From JAAFJU01 sp043764895 (GTDB taxonomy: Bacteria > Cyanobacteriota > Cyanobacteriia > Leptolyngbyales > Leptolyngbyaceae): a stretch of DNA of 22,818 nt. Below are positions 12,840-21,203 of the stretch, in pieces (within the stretch, counting starts at the first letter, position 1; each line of letters begins with the position of its first letter). The notes beneath the pieces are model-generated. The model searched no databases. It was not told the origin of the DNA and saw only the letters and a program-made list of their open reading frames with translations. The stretch lies in the NCBI GenBank assembly GCA_043764895.1, contig JAYUJY010000150.1, forward strand, positions 1-22,818, given 5' to 3'. The position numbers and the translations under genes are program-made.

Positions 12840-14246
12840 CTAAACGGGGTGGAAATCTCGGACGCCATCACCTTCAAACTCGCGGTTGGAGCCTCGACCG
12901 GGATCGTAGCCTTCGTTGCGAACGCGTCTACGGAGGTCTCCGGCATCAGGACTCGATCGAACGGCATCGTCCGGACTAATCCGCCCCAGCAGCACCAAGT
13001 CACATAGCGCTTGGTTCATGACCTGCATTCCTTCGTTGGTGTCGGTTTCCATCAGGCGGAAGGCTTCGGAGTCTTCGCCTTTGACGAGGTAATCGGCCAT
13101 GGCAGGGGTGTTGATTAGGATTTCGTGGACCGCAGTCCGTCTGCCGTCTGTGGTCGGCAGCAATTGCTGAGACACCAGGGAGACGAGGGATTCCATGATT
13201 TGGACGCGCATCGACGCTTGCTCGTCAGGATTAAAAATATTGAGCAGACGGTTAATGGTCCCAATAGCGCTCTTAGTGTGCAGCGTTCCAAGGACGAGGT
13301 GGCCCGTTTGAGCCGCTTTGAGGGCCGTATCCACCGTGACTCGATCGCGCATTTCCCCGATCAAAATCACATCGGGATCTTCCCGGAGAACCGCCCGCAG
13401 TGCATGGGAAAATTCTTTGGTATGGAGTCCGACTTCCCGCTGGCTGACCAGGGATTGATTCGACTGGTGGACGTACTCGATCGGATCTTCAATGGTGACA
13501 ATATGGCGGGAATCGTTGTCGTTCAGGTGACGAATCATGGCAGCGATCGTCGTGGACTTGCCCGATCCGGTCGGTCCGGTGACGAGGATGAGACCCTGGG
13601 GTTGTGCGATGAAGTTTTTGAGCACGGGCGGAAGGCACAACCCATCGATCGTTGGAACATCCAACGGAATCAGCCGGAAGACAATCGCTCCGCCTGTCAA
13701 GCTTTCAAAGCAGTTCACCCGACAGCGCAAGAATCCGGGATAGTAAATCGCCGTATCCAACTCCATGGTTTCTTCAAAGTTTTCAATTTGTTTTGGCGAC
13801 AAAATCTCTTCAAGATAGCCTTTGAACTGGTCCGGCGTAATCGTGCCATATTCTGACTGAATCGTCATTGCGCCGCGAATCCGAAACCGAATCACTTCTC
13901 CCACCCGCAGGTGAATATCAGACGCATCTTTAGCGTGGGCATCTCGGACCATCTGTTCAATGGTGTTGACGGCGATCGGTCGGTAGGAATCTGCGGCGGC
14001 TCGGGGATCAGCCGCTGGCGTCGCGTATTGCTGTGTGGGAGCCTGAGAGGCCGACTGCGAATTGACATTGAGATAGGCAGATTGCACGGCTTGTCGGGTC
14101 GCCATACGAGGAGCCGGGGGATGCATGGGCGGTGGGGGCGGCGCGATCGGCGGCGCCTCACCCTGAATCCGCGTCGAAGCATTTGGGGGCCGTCCACCCA
14201 TGGGCATTTCGCGATTCGATCGATCGTCTTGATTAAATTGAGTCAT
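12840..14246 (-). CDS. pilT: Type IV pilus retraction ATPase PilT
   Basis: This cytoplasmic hexameric ATPase of the secretion-ATPase (GspE/PilT) family powers pilus retraction and twitching motility. The 468-aa product is longer than the usual PilT (about 345-370). Residues 1-88 are Pro/Ala/Gln-rich and probably disordered. Residues 89-210 form the PAS-like N-terminal domain. Motifs: Walker A GPTGSGKST (224-232), Asp box IVTIEDPIEYVH (249-260), Walker B PDVILIGEMRD (291-301) and His box TGHLVLGTLHT (314-324). A C-terminal extension after about 400 carries charged repeats (DLRRRVRNEGYDPGRG-type). The extensions suggest the second PilT paralogue found in many cyanobacteria, tentatively. It is transcribed towards glyQ and divergent from the DUF58 gene across 184 bp. 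No other pilus gene is in the window. Confidence 0.94.
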   Translation of the reverse strand: MTQFNQDDRSNREMPMGGRPPNASTRIQGEAPPIAPPPPPMHPPAPRMATRQAVQSAYLNVNSQSASQAPTQQYATPAADPRAAADSYRPIAVNTIEQMVRDAHAKDASDIHLRVGEVIRFRIRGAMTIQSEYGTITPDQFKGYLEEILSPKQIENFEETMELDTAIYYPGFLRCRVNCFESLTGGAIVFRLIPLDVPTIDGLCLPPVLKNFIAQPQGLILVTGPTGSGKSTTIAAMIRHLNDNDSRHIVTIEDPIEYVHQSNQSLVSQREVGLHTKEFSHALRAVLREDPDVILIGEMRDRVTVDTALKAAQTGHLVLGTLHTKSAIGTINRLLNIFNPDEQASMRVQIMESLVSLVSQQLLPTTDGRRTAVHEILINTPAMADYLVKGEDSEAFRLMETDTNEGMQVMNQALCDLVLLGRISPDDAVRSSPDAGDLRRRVRNEGYDPGRGSNREFEGDGVRDFHPV

Positions 14247-14307
14247 GGTGCGCCTAGGTGGATGGACCGATACAGAACCGATATGGAAACTAGAGTGTTA
14301 CTGAAAT

Positions 14308-14401
14308 TTGTTACGTTAATTATTACGATCAGGCACTACTATTCTACAAATTTACTTAACATATGGGACATTGCATCGAAACTTGTCATTCTTGTTACGT
14401 T
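14308..14401. repeat. TTGTTACGTT direct repeat in the pilT/DUF58 spacer
   Basis: The 10-mer TTGTTACGTT is found at 14308-14317 and 14392-14401, 84 bp apart (about eight helical turns), in the spacer between two divergent genes. It could be paired operator sites. It may also be chance in AT-rich sequence. Confidence 0.3.
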
Positions 14402-14430
14402 TTGCAACGAGCAACCGCTGGAGACCTAGA

Positions 14431-15687
14431 ATGAAACGCTTTAAATGGGGATTACAGCCGCTGTTTCGTTCACTTTTTCAGACCCTCGAAACAAAGCTGG
14501 CATGGCCGTCCTATAGCGGCTGCGTGCTCCTGGGTCTGGCGGTCTTTTTCTTTATTGCAGCCACGAATACGCTCTCGGGCTGGCTATATGTCATGAGCGG
14601 GGTGATTTTGGCGTTGCTGACGATCGCCCTCTGGCTTGTCCGTCAAAATCTACGAAGACTTACCGTAGAACGACAGAATCCGGAGGCGGTGTCGGTGGGC
14701 GATGTGCTCCAGCTTCGACTGACGCTGCACAATGCGAGTGCCACGCCCAAGACCTTACTTAAGCTGGTCGATCGCATCCCGCCCGCCCTTGGATTACCGA
14801 TCGAAACGGTGGTCGAAGTCGTTCCGCCCTTCGGGAGCTGGACCTGGCACTCTACCCAACGAGCGACCCGGCGCGGAATTTATCAATGGCAGCAGGTGGA
14901 ACTTCGGACGGGCGCACCCTTGGGGTTGTTGTGGGCCAGCCGATCGCACTTGGTTCCGGTGCGGGCTGTGGTTCATCCGCAGGTATTGGCGTTGACCAGT
15001 TGCCCCATCATTGACCAAATGGGGCGCGATCCGAGTTTGCAGATGCTCAGTCAACACCTGGCCCAAGCCTCGACCGACGGCATGACTCGATCGCTGCGGC
15101 CCTACCGCTGGGGGGATTCCATGCGGCTCATTCACTGGCGTACGAGTGCCAAGCTAGGAGAGCTGCGGGTGCGAGAACTGGAGAACTTCACTAGCGGCCA
15201 GTCTATTGTGATTGCCCTCGACACGGCCCCCGATACTGCCCATCCGTGGGAGGCCGAGGCGTTTGAACAGGCGGCGAGTGCAGCGGCGACTTTGTATTTT
15301 TATGCGCTTCAACAGCAGCTTCGGGTCAGTCTGTGGACGGCGCTGACGGGTCAGGTGCAAGGCAAACGATCGGTCCTAGATGCCTTAGCTGCAACCCATC
15401 CCAACGAAGGGCTAACCCTGAGAACTCCCAGTGAACGACCTACGGACCCCTTAGTTTGGTTGACGTCGCGATCGGGTAGCTTGACGGCGTTGCCTTTGGG
15501 AAGCTGTGGGTTGGTGTGGATGCCTGAAGAGACGGCAACCGGGTCTCAACTTGGCGCGATGACCCAAGACGCGATCGGACAGGCCATGATGATGCAGGTC
15601 AATGAGCCGTTAGATGAACAACTCACACAAGGTGCAACTCGGCCACCTGCATCAAATTTAGGCGTCAAATTCAAGGCGATAACATGA
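14431..15687 (+). CDS. DUF58 family membrane-anchored protein
   Basis: The product is 418 aa. Two transmembrane helices lie at about residues 28-46 and 50-70; the rest is soluble. The DUF58 signature is clear: RPYRWGDSMRLIHWRTSAK (223-241), then a 'LRVRELEN' stretch and a von Willebrand-A-like beginning, 'IVIALDTAP'. DUF58 proteins often accompany MoxR AAA ATPases, but none is here. The beta-rich segment before the signature (about 80-185) is typical of the family. Function is unknown; an envelope or chaperone-like role has been proposed for MoxR-associated members. The ATG at 14431 is preceded by GGAG at 7 nt, which decides it over the upstream TTG. Its stop overlaps the next ATG (ATGA), so the two are translationally coupled. 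Confidence 0.87.
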   Translation: MKRFKWGLQPLFRSLFQTLETKLAWPSYSGCVLLGLAVFFFIAATNTLSGWLYVMSGVILALLTIALWLVRQNLRRLTVERQNPEAVSVGDVLQLRLTLHNASATPKTLLKLVDRIPPALGLPIETVVEVVPPFGSWTWHSTQRATRRGIYQWQQVELRTGAPLGLLWASRSHLVPVRAVVHPQVLALTSCPIIDQMGRDPSLQMLSQHLAQASTDGMTRSLRPYRWGDSMRLIHWRTSAKLGELRVRELENFTSGQSIVIALDTAPDTAHPWEAEAFEQAASAAATLYFYALQQQLRVSLWTALTGQVQGKRSVLDALAATHPNEGLTLRTPSERPTDPLVWLTSRSGSLTALPLGSCGLVWMPEETATGSQLGAMTQDAIGQAMMMQVNEPLDEQLTQGATRPPASNLGVKFKAIT

Positions 15688-16103
15688 GTCAGACAAATCC
15701 AACTAATGACGAGATTGACTCTGATTTCCCAGCAGAATTTTGGCAGGGCGTTGAGCAATTTAATGCAGGCGAATTTTATGCGTGTCACGACACCTTAGAA
15801 GCGATTTGGATTGAGGCTCCGGAGGCCGACAAAAAATTTTATCAGGGGATTTTACAGATTGCGGTGGCGCTTTACCACCTGGGGAACCAAAACTTGCGAG
15901 GAGCCGTCATTTTGCTTGGGGAAGGAAGCCACCGTCTGAGGGCCTATCCCGGCGATTATGCGCAGCTTGATGTCATTGATGTTATCCAGCAGGCGATGAC
16001 GCTTCTGACGGATTTGCAAATCCATGACCCGCAGCATCCTCTACCCCCCAAACCCGAAGGCTTCAAAATCCGGCGTCTCCAGACGGACCTAGACCTGTGT
16101 TAA
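15684..16103 (+). CDS. DUF309 family protein
   Basis: The product is a 139-aa soluble protein of the DUF309 family, widespread in cyanobacteria and some Firmicutes and of unknown function. The family core is visible: FNAGEFYACHDTLEAIW (26-42), with the conserved Glu/His pair, and FYQGILQIAVALYHLGNQNL (52-71), then a GA-rich helix to a 'HRLRAYPG' end (83-90). It is predicted all-helical, possibly metal-binding through the His/Glu pair, which is inference. It overlaps the DUF58 gene by 4 bp, consistent with a shared transcript. Its 3' end holds a candidate promoter for the lpt genes. Confidence 0.9.
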   Translation: MSQTNPTNDEIDSDFPAEFWQGVEQFNAGEFYACHDTLEAIWIEAPEADKKFYQGILQIAVALYHLGNQNLRGAVILLGEGSHRLRAYPGDYAQLDVIDVIQQAMTLLTDLQIHDPQHPLPPKPEGFKIRRLQTDLDLC

Positions 16104-16118
16104 TATCCCCCTTATACT
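16090..16118 (+). promoter_or_regulatory. Candidate promoter for the lptA operon
   Basis: TAGACC (16090-16095) and TATACT (16113-16118) are 17 bp apart and fit -35/-10 boxes (4/6 and 5/6 matches). Transcription would start near 16125, leaving a leader of about 15 nt before lptA. Confidence 0.4.
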
Positions 16119-16140
16119 GACCGCACTGGTTCTTGCCACC

Positions 16141-16686
16141 ATGGTTCAACTCATTCTTCCTCGCTTTCGCCTAGCGATCGCAACCCTATTTACTCCGCTG
16201 GCCCTTCTTTGTGGAAGCATCGCCGCACCCAATCTCCAACTGCCCGCTCAAGCGCAACAGCAGACCATGCAGCTCCGCGCCAACGTCACCGAAGCCAATT
16301 CCAAAACAGGCGTCGTCGTCGCCCGAGGCAATGTCCAAATCACTTATGCGGCGCGTCAAATCGAAGCTACCGCCGCGCAGGCCATTTATTATAGTAAAGA
16401 AGCAAAGATTGTATTGAGTGGGGATGTCAATATCCTTCAAGAAGGCAACCGTCTGCGCGGTGAAACCGTGACCTATTTGGTGAATGAAGGACGATTTATT
16501 GCGTTGCCTCAGGAAAATAGCCAGGTGGAGGCCACCTACTTGATCAAAGAGACACCCACAACAGCCCCGGCTCCTGTTACTGTCCCGACCAACCCCGCCC
16601 CCGTTAAGCCGATCAAACTGCCGTTCCCAAGTACAACCGCGCCAAAACTTCCCGGTGCGGTGCCTGCTGTTCCTGAGAAGCCATAG
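16141..16686 (+). CDS. lptA: LptA-like periplasmic LPS transport protein
   Basis: The product is 181 aa. A signal peptide covers residues 1-38, with a likely cleavage after PAQA. The mature part (43-130) has the OstA/LptA beta-jellyroll pattern: repeated short strands with a 'GVVVARGNVQITY' start, an 'IEATAAQAIYY' strand, a 'IVLSGDVNILQEGNRLRGETV' series and a final 'TYLVNEGRFIALP'. LptA carries lipopolysaccharide across the periplasm between the inner-membrane LptBFG complex and LptD. The tail from 137 is Pro/Thr/Ala-rich, unusual for E. coli LptA but not rare in cyanobacteria. It is the first gene of a compact lptA-lptB-lptF/G unit, only 8 bp from lptB. The operon context makes the call firm despite low sequence conservation. 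Confidence 0.88.
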   Translation: MVQLILPRFRLAIATLFTPLALLCGSIAAPNLQLPAQAQQQTMQLRANVTEANSKTGVVVARGNVQITYAARQIEATAAQAIYYSKEAKIVLSGDVNILQEGNRLRGETVTYLVNEGRFIALPQENSQVEATYLIKETPTTAPAPVTVPTNPAPVKPIKLPFPSTTAPKLPGAVPAVPEKP

Positions 16687-16694
16687 GCTGCCGA

Positions 16695-17423
16695 ATGAAA
16701 CTTGCCCTTGAAAATGTCCAGAAATCCTACGGGGCGCGATCGATCGTGAATCGCGTCAATTTGTCGTTTCAGCAAGGCGAAATCGTCGGACTCCTCGGAC
16801 CGAATGGGGCGGGAAAAACCACCACGTTCTATATGGCGACAGGACTGGAAAAGCCCGATGAGGGCAAGGTGTGGCTCGATGATGACGACATTACCCAATC
16901 GTCTATTGACCAACGTGCAAGGCTAGGAGTCGGGTATTTGGCCCAGGAAGCCAGTATTTTTAGATTTTTGACGGTGAAAGATAATATTTTGCTCGTCCTA
17001 GAACAGACGGGCGTCGATCGAAGGGAATGGGGCGATCGGCTTCATGCACTCCTAAAGGAATTCCGGCTAGAGACGGTGGCCAATACTCAGGGTATCGCAG
17101 TGTCCGGGGGAGAACGTCGCCGAACGGAGCTAGCGAGAGCACTGGCGTCTGGGCCTGAGGGACCTAAGTTTTTGCTCTTGGATGAACCATTTGCGGGGGT
17201 GGATCCTATAGCGGTGGCTGAGATTCAGGACATCATTGCTGGACTGCGCGATCGGAATTTAGGAATCTTGATCACTGACCATAATGTGCGGGAAACCCTA
17301 GCCATTACCGATCGTTCCTATATTTTGCGAGAGGGAGAAATTTTGGCTTCAGGTCGTTCTGAGGAGCTATACGCAAATCCGCTGGTCCGTCAATACTATC
17401 TAGGGAATAATTTTCAACCTTAG
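16695..17423 (+). CDS. lptB: LPS export ABC ATPase LptB
   Basis: This cytoplasmic ATPase powers LPS extraction from the inner membrane, working as a dimer with LptF/G permeases. The 242-aa product matches family length. Walker A GPNGAGKTT is 35-43, Q-loop about 84, signature VSGGERRR (136-143), Walker B FLLLDEP (159-165) and the H-loop H196 in the DHNVRE sequence, which is characteristic of LptB. The lptA and permease neighbours confirm the assignment. It starts 8 bp after the lptA stop. Confidence 0.95.
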   Translation: MKLALENVQKSYGARSIVNRVNLSFQQGEIVGLLGPNGAGKTTTFYMATGLEKPDEGKVWLDDDDITQSSIDQRARLGVGYLAQEASIFRFLTVKDNILLVLEQTGVDRREWGDRLHALLKEFRLETVANTQGIAVSGGERRRTELARALASGPEGPKFLLLDEPFAGVDPIAVAEIQDIIAGLRDRNLGILITDHNVRETLAITDRSYILREGEILASGRSEELYANPLVRQYYLGNNFQP

Positions 17424-17466
17424 GAGTCCTTTACAATCAGAAAACCTGTTCGATCGTTAATCTTTT

Positions 17467-18645
17467 ATGAACCCAGCAATGCCAACCGCTATCAAGAAAC
17501 TGATTCCGTCTCGTTTTCCGGGGTTCTCGGTCCTCGATCGTTATTTGGTTATTCAGTTGTTACTGCCCTTTTCCTTTGGGGTGGCGGCGTTTTCGTCCAT
17601 TGGCGTTTCGATCGGCGCGTTGTTTGAACTGATCCGCAAAATTACGACAGCAAATCTATCGTTTGAAATCGCCTTGCAGGTGTTTTTTTTGCAGATGCCG
17701 CTGTATATTTTTTACGCGCTGCCAATGTCCATGTTGCTGTCGGCGTTGATGTTGTACAGCCGTCTAGCGACCGATAGTGAACTGATTGCGTTGCGCAGTG
17801 CGGGGATTAGTGCGTATCGATTGGCGGTGCCGACGTTGATGGTGGGGCTGTTGGTTACAGGAATTAGTTTTACCTTTAATGAAGCTATTGTTCCAGCGAC
17901 CAAGACGCGCGGCGCGGAACTGCTGCAAGAGGCGCTGAATGAAGGCAAGGTGACGATCGTTAGCAATGTTGTCAATCCAGTTTATGAAACGGTGACGCTG
18001 CCCGATGGAAGTAAAACTCAGACGCTAACGAAGCTGTTCTACGCCAAAAGTTCCAACGGGAAAGAAATGGATGGCGTCACGATTTTGGACCTTTCCGAAC
18101 CGGGAATGCAGGTCTTTGTGTCGGGCCGAAAGGCGACGTGGAACAACGAGAAAAATTTCTGGGATATTTTTGATGGGACATCTTATACCTATTCCACGGA
18201 CGGGACGCGGCGAGAGATTATGAAATTTCAGCAGGCGATCGTTAATTTCTCTCGGGTGCCACTGGATCTAGTCAATCGCAAAAAAGATACGGAAGAGATG
18301 ACCGTGCAGGAGCTTGAAAAGCTGAAGTCGCTGTTTGATCAAAACGGGAATTATAAAGAATCTCAGACGACTTTACTGCGGATTCAACAGCGGTTGGCGA
18401 CGCCGTTTATCTGTTTGGTCTTTGCATTGTTTGGTGCAGCGTTGGGGATGCGGCCTAACCGTCGATCGGGGAAAGGGGCGAGTTTTGCGATGAGTATCGT
18501 GATTATTTTTGGATATTATTTGTTGGCGTTTATGTGTGACGCGCTGGGGTTGAAAGGCGTGTTTTCGCCCTACGTGGCGGGCTGGTTGCCGATGGTGGTT
18601 GGGTTGGTGTTGGGCGGTGGTTTTTTGGTCAAAGCCGCTCAGTAG
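17467..18645 (+). CDS. LptF/LptG family LPS export permease
   Basis: The product is a 392-aa inner-membrane permease of the YjgP/YjgQ family. Six helices can be drawn: about 28-50, 68-95 and 113-137 before, and 318-335, 339-358 and 367-390 after, a large periplasmic beta-jellyroll domain (about 150-300). The 'LRSAGISAYRLAVP' coupling region follows helix 2. This is the only permease here, although LptB2FG needs two. Either a second gene lies elsewhere or this one works as a homodimer; the sequence cannot decide. I therefore give no symbol. No clear ribosome binding site precedes the ATG at 17467; a second in-frame ATG is four codons on. An interspersed repeat follows directly. Confidence 0.92.
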   Translation: MNPAMPTAIKKLIPSRFPGFSVLDRYLVIQLLLPFSFGVAAFSSIGVSIGALFELIRKITTANLSFEIALQVFFLQMPLYIFYALPMSMLLSALMLYSRLATDSELIALRSAGISAYRLAVPTLMVGLLVTGISFTFNEAIVPATKTRGAELLQEALNEGKVTIVSNVVNPVYETVTLPDGSKTQTLTKLFYAKSSNGKEMDGVTILDLSEPGMQVFVSGRKATWNNEKNFWDIFDGTSYTYSTDGTRREIMKFQQAIVNFSRVPLDLVNRKKDTEEMTVQELEKLKSLFDQNGNYKESQTTLLRIQQRLATPFICLVFALFGAALGMRPNRRSGKGASFAMSIVIIFGYYLLAFMCDALGLKGVFSPYVAGWLPMVVGLVLGGGFLVKAAQ

Positions 18646-18654
18646 GCTTTAGCG

Positions 18655-18856
18655 TAGGCGTCCGCGACTTAAATCATTTAGCGATTCAATATCCTTCTTC
18701 GTTGGGTTTAGGGCATAGCGAGCCATGCCCCTACAGTTTCTGGAACCCGGATTTGTAGGGGCATGGCTATGCCGTGCCCAAGACCCAACGAAGAATAGAT
18801 CAACACTCTAGGTTTGATTGATTTCAAGACAGGCATTACTTACGCCGCGTAGTTAG
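18655..18856. repeat. Interspersed MITE-like repeat, copy C (most complete)
   Basis: A 39-bp left arm (18697-18735, starting CTTCGTTGGG) and a 40-bp right arm (18754-18793, ending CCCAACGAAG) form a long near-perfect inverted repeat around an 18-bp spacer. Outer flanks shared with other copies extend it: the left flank (GACTTAAATCATTTAGCGATTC) with copy D, the right flank to TTACTTACGCCGCGTAG with copy A. It carries no ORF, so it would have to be non-autonomous if mobile. It lies between the LptF/G gene and the Uma2 gene, and could also end both transcripts. Confidence 0.8.
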
Positions 18857-18860
18857 ATGT

Positions 18861-19514
18861 CTAGGGAAGAATTTGCGCGAGGTCTAATGTCCCAACGATC
18901 GAGGTAGGGAGAGTTACGGTTTGGTTCTTGGAATAGATCTGTTGGGAACGATACGCAAATTCGCCTGTTGTCTTTTGGAACGGTTGCTCTAAAACTTCAA
19001 GCTGAGTGTCGAGCACATTAAAAATCCAATAGTGATAAATATTGGCTTCGGCATAAAGGGAAGCTTTGAAGGTGCGGTCGTACTCAATGGAGGAATCGGC
19101 CACTTCGATGATCAGCAAAATGTCGTCCGGGCCAGGATGAGCGTCGAGATAGTCATCGGCCCGATCGCGCACCACGACAAAATCTGGTTCCGGTTCACTG
19201 CCAGACAAGAGCTGAACTGGGTCTTGGCACCGCAAGGTCATGTCTGTAAGCAGCGGCAGTAGCACCTTGAGCAACCGCTGACAGCACACGGTATGTTTCA
19301 TTCCTTTAGCCGCCATCTCGATCAATTCCCCGCGAATCAGTTCAATGCGATCGTCTTCTCTAAAAAACCCGATTTCTGTCAAGTGGGCATATTCCTCAAT
19401 TGTGAATCGTTTGGGTTGAGGACCGTGCTGTGGGCTACGTTCTGGGAGGGTTGCGGGGGGACGAGGGAAGTTCATGAGGTGTGGGTTAGGGAACGGTAGA
19501 CCGTGCCGGGACAT
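18861..19514 (-). CDS. Uma2 family endonuclease (DUF820)
   Basis: The product is a 217-aa PD-(D/E)XK-fold protein of the Uma2/DUF820 family, which is greatly expanded in cyanobacteria and has no established role. Core positions: RIELIRGELIEM (56-67), H74, EPEPDFVVV (107-115) with D111, LIIEVADSS (134-142) with E137, and K150 in a YDRTFKAS context, then IYHYWI. These fit a catalytic D-E-x-K site, though the acid-to-lysine distance is wide as usual in this family. The first 35 residues are Pro-rich and not conserved; an in-frame Met at residue 14 (19475) is an alternative start. It is divergent from murJ across about 39 bp. No partner gene is seen. Confidence 0.9.
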   Translation of the reverse strand: MSRHGLPFPNPHLMNFPRPPATLPERSPQHGPQPKRFTIEEYAHLTEIGFFREDDRIELIRGELIEMAAKGMKHTVCCQRLLKVLLPLLTDMTLRCQDPVQLLSGSEPEPDFVVVRDRADDYLDAHPGPDDILLIIEVADSSIEYDRTFKASLYAEANIYHYWIFNVLDTQLEVLEQPFQKTTGEFAYRSQQIYSKNQTVTLPTSIVGTLDLAQILP

Positions 19515-19553
19515 GGTTAAATAGAGTCCTAGTTCCGTGTTCTGGATGTCGCT

Positions 19554-21191
19554 GTGTCAGAGAAAGTGTCAGAAAAAGGGCCAGAGAAATCTCCCAAAAA
19601 ACGATCGCTGATCAATATTGCTTCTATTGTGGCGATCGCGACGCTGATTAGCAAGGTTTTTGGACTGGGGCGATCGGTGATTTTGGCGGCGGCGTTTGGA
19701 ACCAGTGCGCCTTATGGGGCTTATCAGTTTGCGAGTATTATTCCGAGCTTTTTTGTGGTTTTGCTGGGCGGCATTAATGGCCCGTTTCATAGTGCGATGG
19801 TCAGCGTGCTGGCTCGGAAAGATAAAAAAGAATCCGCAGAGATTTTGGAGTCGATCGCGACGTTGGTGGGCCTGGTGATGCTGGGGGTGACGCTGCTTAC
19901 GGTTGTTTTTGCCCCGCAGCTTTTGACCTTGGTGGCGTCGGGGTTGGCGGACAATGAGCCTGAAGTTCGAGAGATGGCGATTCAGCAGCTTCGCATTATG
20001 GCCCCGACGGCTTGGTTTGCGGGGATGATCGGTCTGGGATTTGGGGCGTTGAATGCCTATGAGGTGTATTGGTTGCCGTCGGTGAGTCCGATTTTGTCGA
20101 GCTTGGCGATGATCGGGACCGTCGGTGGACTGTGGTTTATGCTGGGCAACCAAATCGCGAGTGCTCAAAATGGGGCGTTTTCAGGTGCGGTGCTAGCTGG
20201 GGCGTTTGTGGCGGGGACGGTGTTGCAGTGGTTTGCACAAATGATTGCGCAAGCGCAGGAAGGGTTGGGCGGATTTCGGTTTCGGCTCGATTTGAAAAGT
20301 CCGGCGGTCAAAGAAGTGGTGCGGCTTATGGGTCCAGCGCTGTTTGCATCAGGAATGCTACAAATCAATGTGTATACCGACATGCAATTTACGTCTTACC
20401 TAGACAATCCATCGGTGGCAGTATCGGCCTTAGATTATGCAAATTTGCTGGTCCAAACGCCACTTGGTATTTTGTCAAACATGATTCTGGTGCCGTTCTT
20501 ACCGATTTTTTCGCAGTTGGCTGATCCGCAAAATTGGGGTGAACTGAAAGGCCGAATTCGACAAGGATTATTGATTACCGCAACGGCGATGTTGCCCTTA
20601 GGTGCGTTGATGATTGCGTTGTCAGGACCGATCGTAACCGTAGTCTATAGCCGTGGAGCCTTTGATGCTGAATCTGTCAGAGTGACGACCTCAGTTCTGA
20701 TCGCTTATGCGTTTGGGATGTTTGTATATCTGGGTCGGGATGTGTTGGTTCGAGTATTCTATGCGCTAGGCGATAGCGATACCCCGTTTAAAATCAGCCT
20801 GGTTAATATTGGTTTAAACGCGTTGTTCGATTGGTTGCTGTTGCCATTAGGCGTACAGGGTTTAGTCTTCGCGACGGTGAGTGTAAACGTACTCTCATTG
20901 ATTGCTTTAACTTATTATCTAAATCGTAAATTAAACGGATTGCCGTGGAGGTCTTGGGGTGTTTCGATCGTCGGTCTGACGTTGGCTAGTCTGCTCGCAG
21001 GGATTGCGAGTTATGGGGTGCTAACAACCCTTCAAGGACCGCTTGGAACCGTGGGATTTGTGCCAGTCTTAATTGAACTCTGTGTCTCTGGGGGCGTTGG
21101 ACTCGTGATTTTCGGGCTGATTGCAACGCAGCTTCGGATTCCAGAAGTCATGCTGCTAAGCGATCGGATTCTATCCAAAGTCAGACGGTAG
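19554..21191 (+). CDS. murJ: Lipid II flippase MurJ (MviN)
   Basis: This inner-membrane flippase moves lipid II for peptidoglycan synthesis and belongs to the MOP/MATE-like superfamily. The 545-aa product has about 14 hydrophobic segments. N-terminal landmarks are ATLISKVFGLGRSVILAAAFG (29-49), the first helix with its typical conserved Arg, then 'IPSFFVVLLGGINGPFHSAMV' (63-83). Later come the 'GPALFASGMLQINVYTD' stretch and 'VRVFYALGDSDTPFK', typical of MviN. The start is GTG at 19554, giving a basic Lys/Glu-rich N-terminus before helix 1; no strong ribosome binding site is seen. It is divergent from the Uma2 gene and is followed by an interspersed repeat rather than a gene. Confidence 0.95.
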   Translation: MSEKVSEKGPEKSPKKRSLINIASIVAIATLISKVFGLGRSVILAAAFGTSAPYGAYQFASIIPSFFVVLLGGINGPFHSAMVSVLARKDKKESAEILESIATLVGLVMLGVTLLTVVFAPQLLTLVASGLADNEPEVREMAIQQLRIMAPTAWFAGMIGLGFGALNAYEVYWLPSVSPILSSLAMIGTVGGLWFMLGNQIASAQNGAFSGAVLAGAFVAGTVLQWFAQMIAQAQEGLGGFRFRLDLKSPAVKEVVRLMGPALFASGMLQINVYTDMQFTSYLDNPSVAVSALDYANLLVQTPLGILSNMILVPFLPIFSQLADPQNWGELKGRIRQGLLITATAMLPLGALMIALSGPIVTVVYSRGAFDAESVRVTTSVLIAYAFGMFVYLGRDVLVRVFYALGDSDTPFKISLVNIGLNALFDWLLLPLGVQGLVFATVSVNVLSLIALTYYLNRKLNGLPWRSWGVSIVGLTLASLLAGIASYGVLTTLQGPLGTVGFVPVLIELCVSGGVGLVIFGLIATQLRIPEVMLLSDRILSKVRR

Positions 21192-21203
21192 TTGTCTGCG
21201 GCT

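Noticed and set aside
13125..13856. 243-codon forward ORF opposite pilT
   Set aside because: Antisense shadow of the PilT ATPase core, whose motifs fix the real strand.
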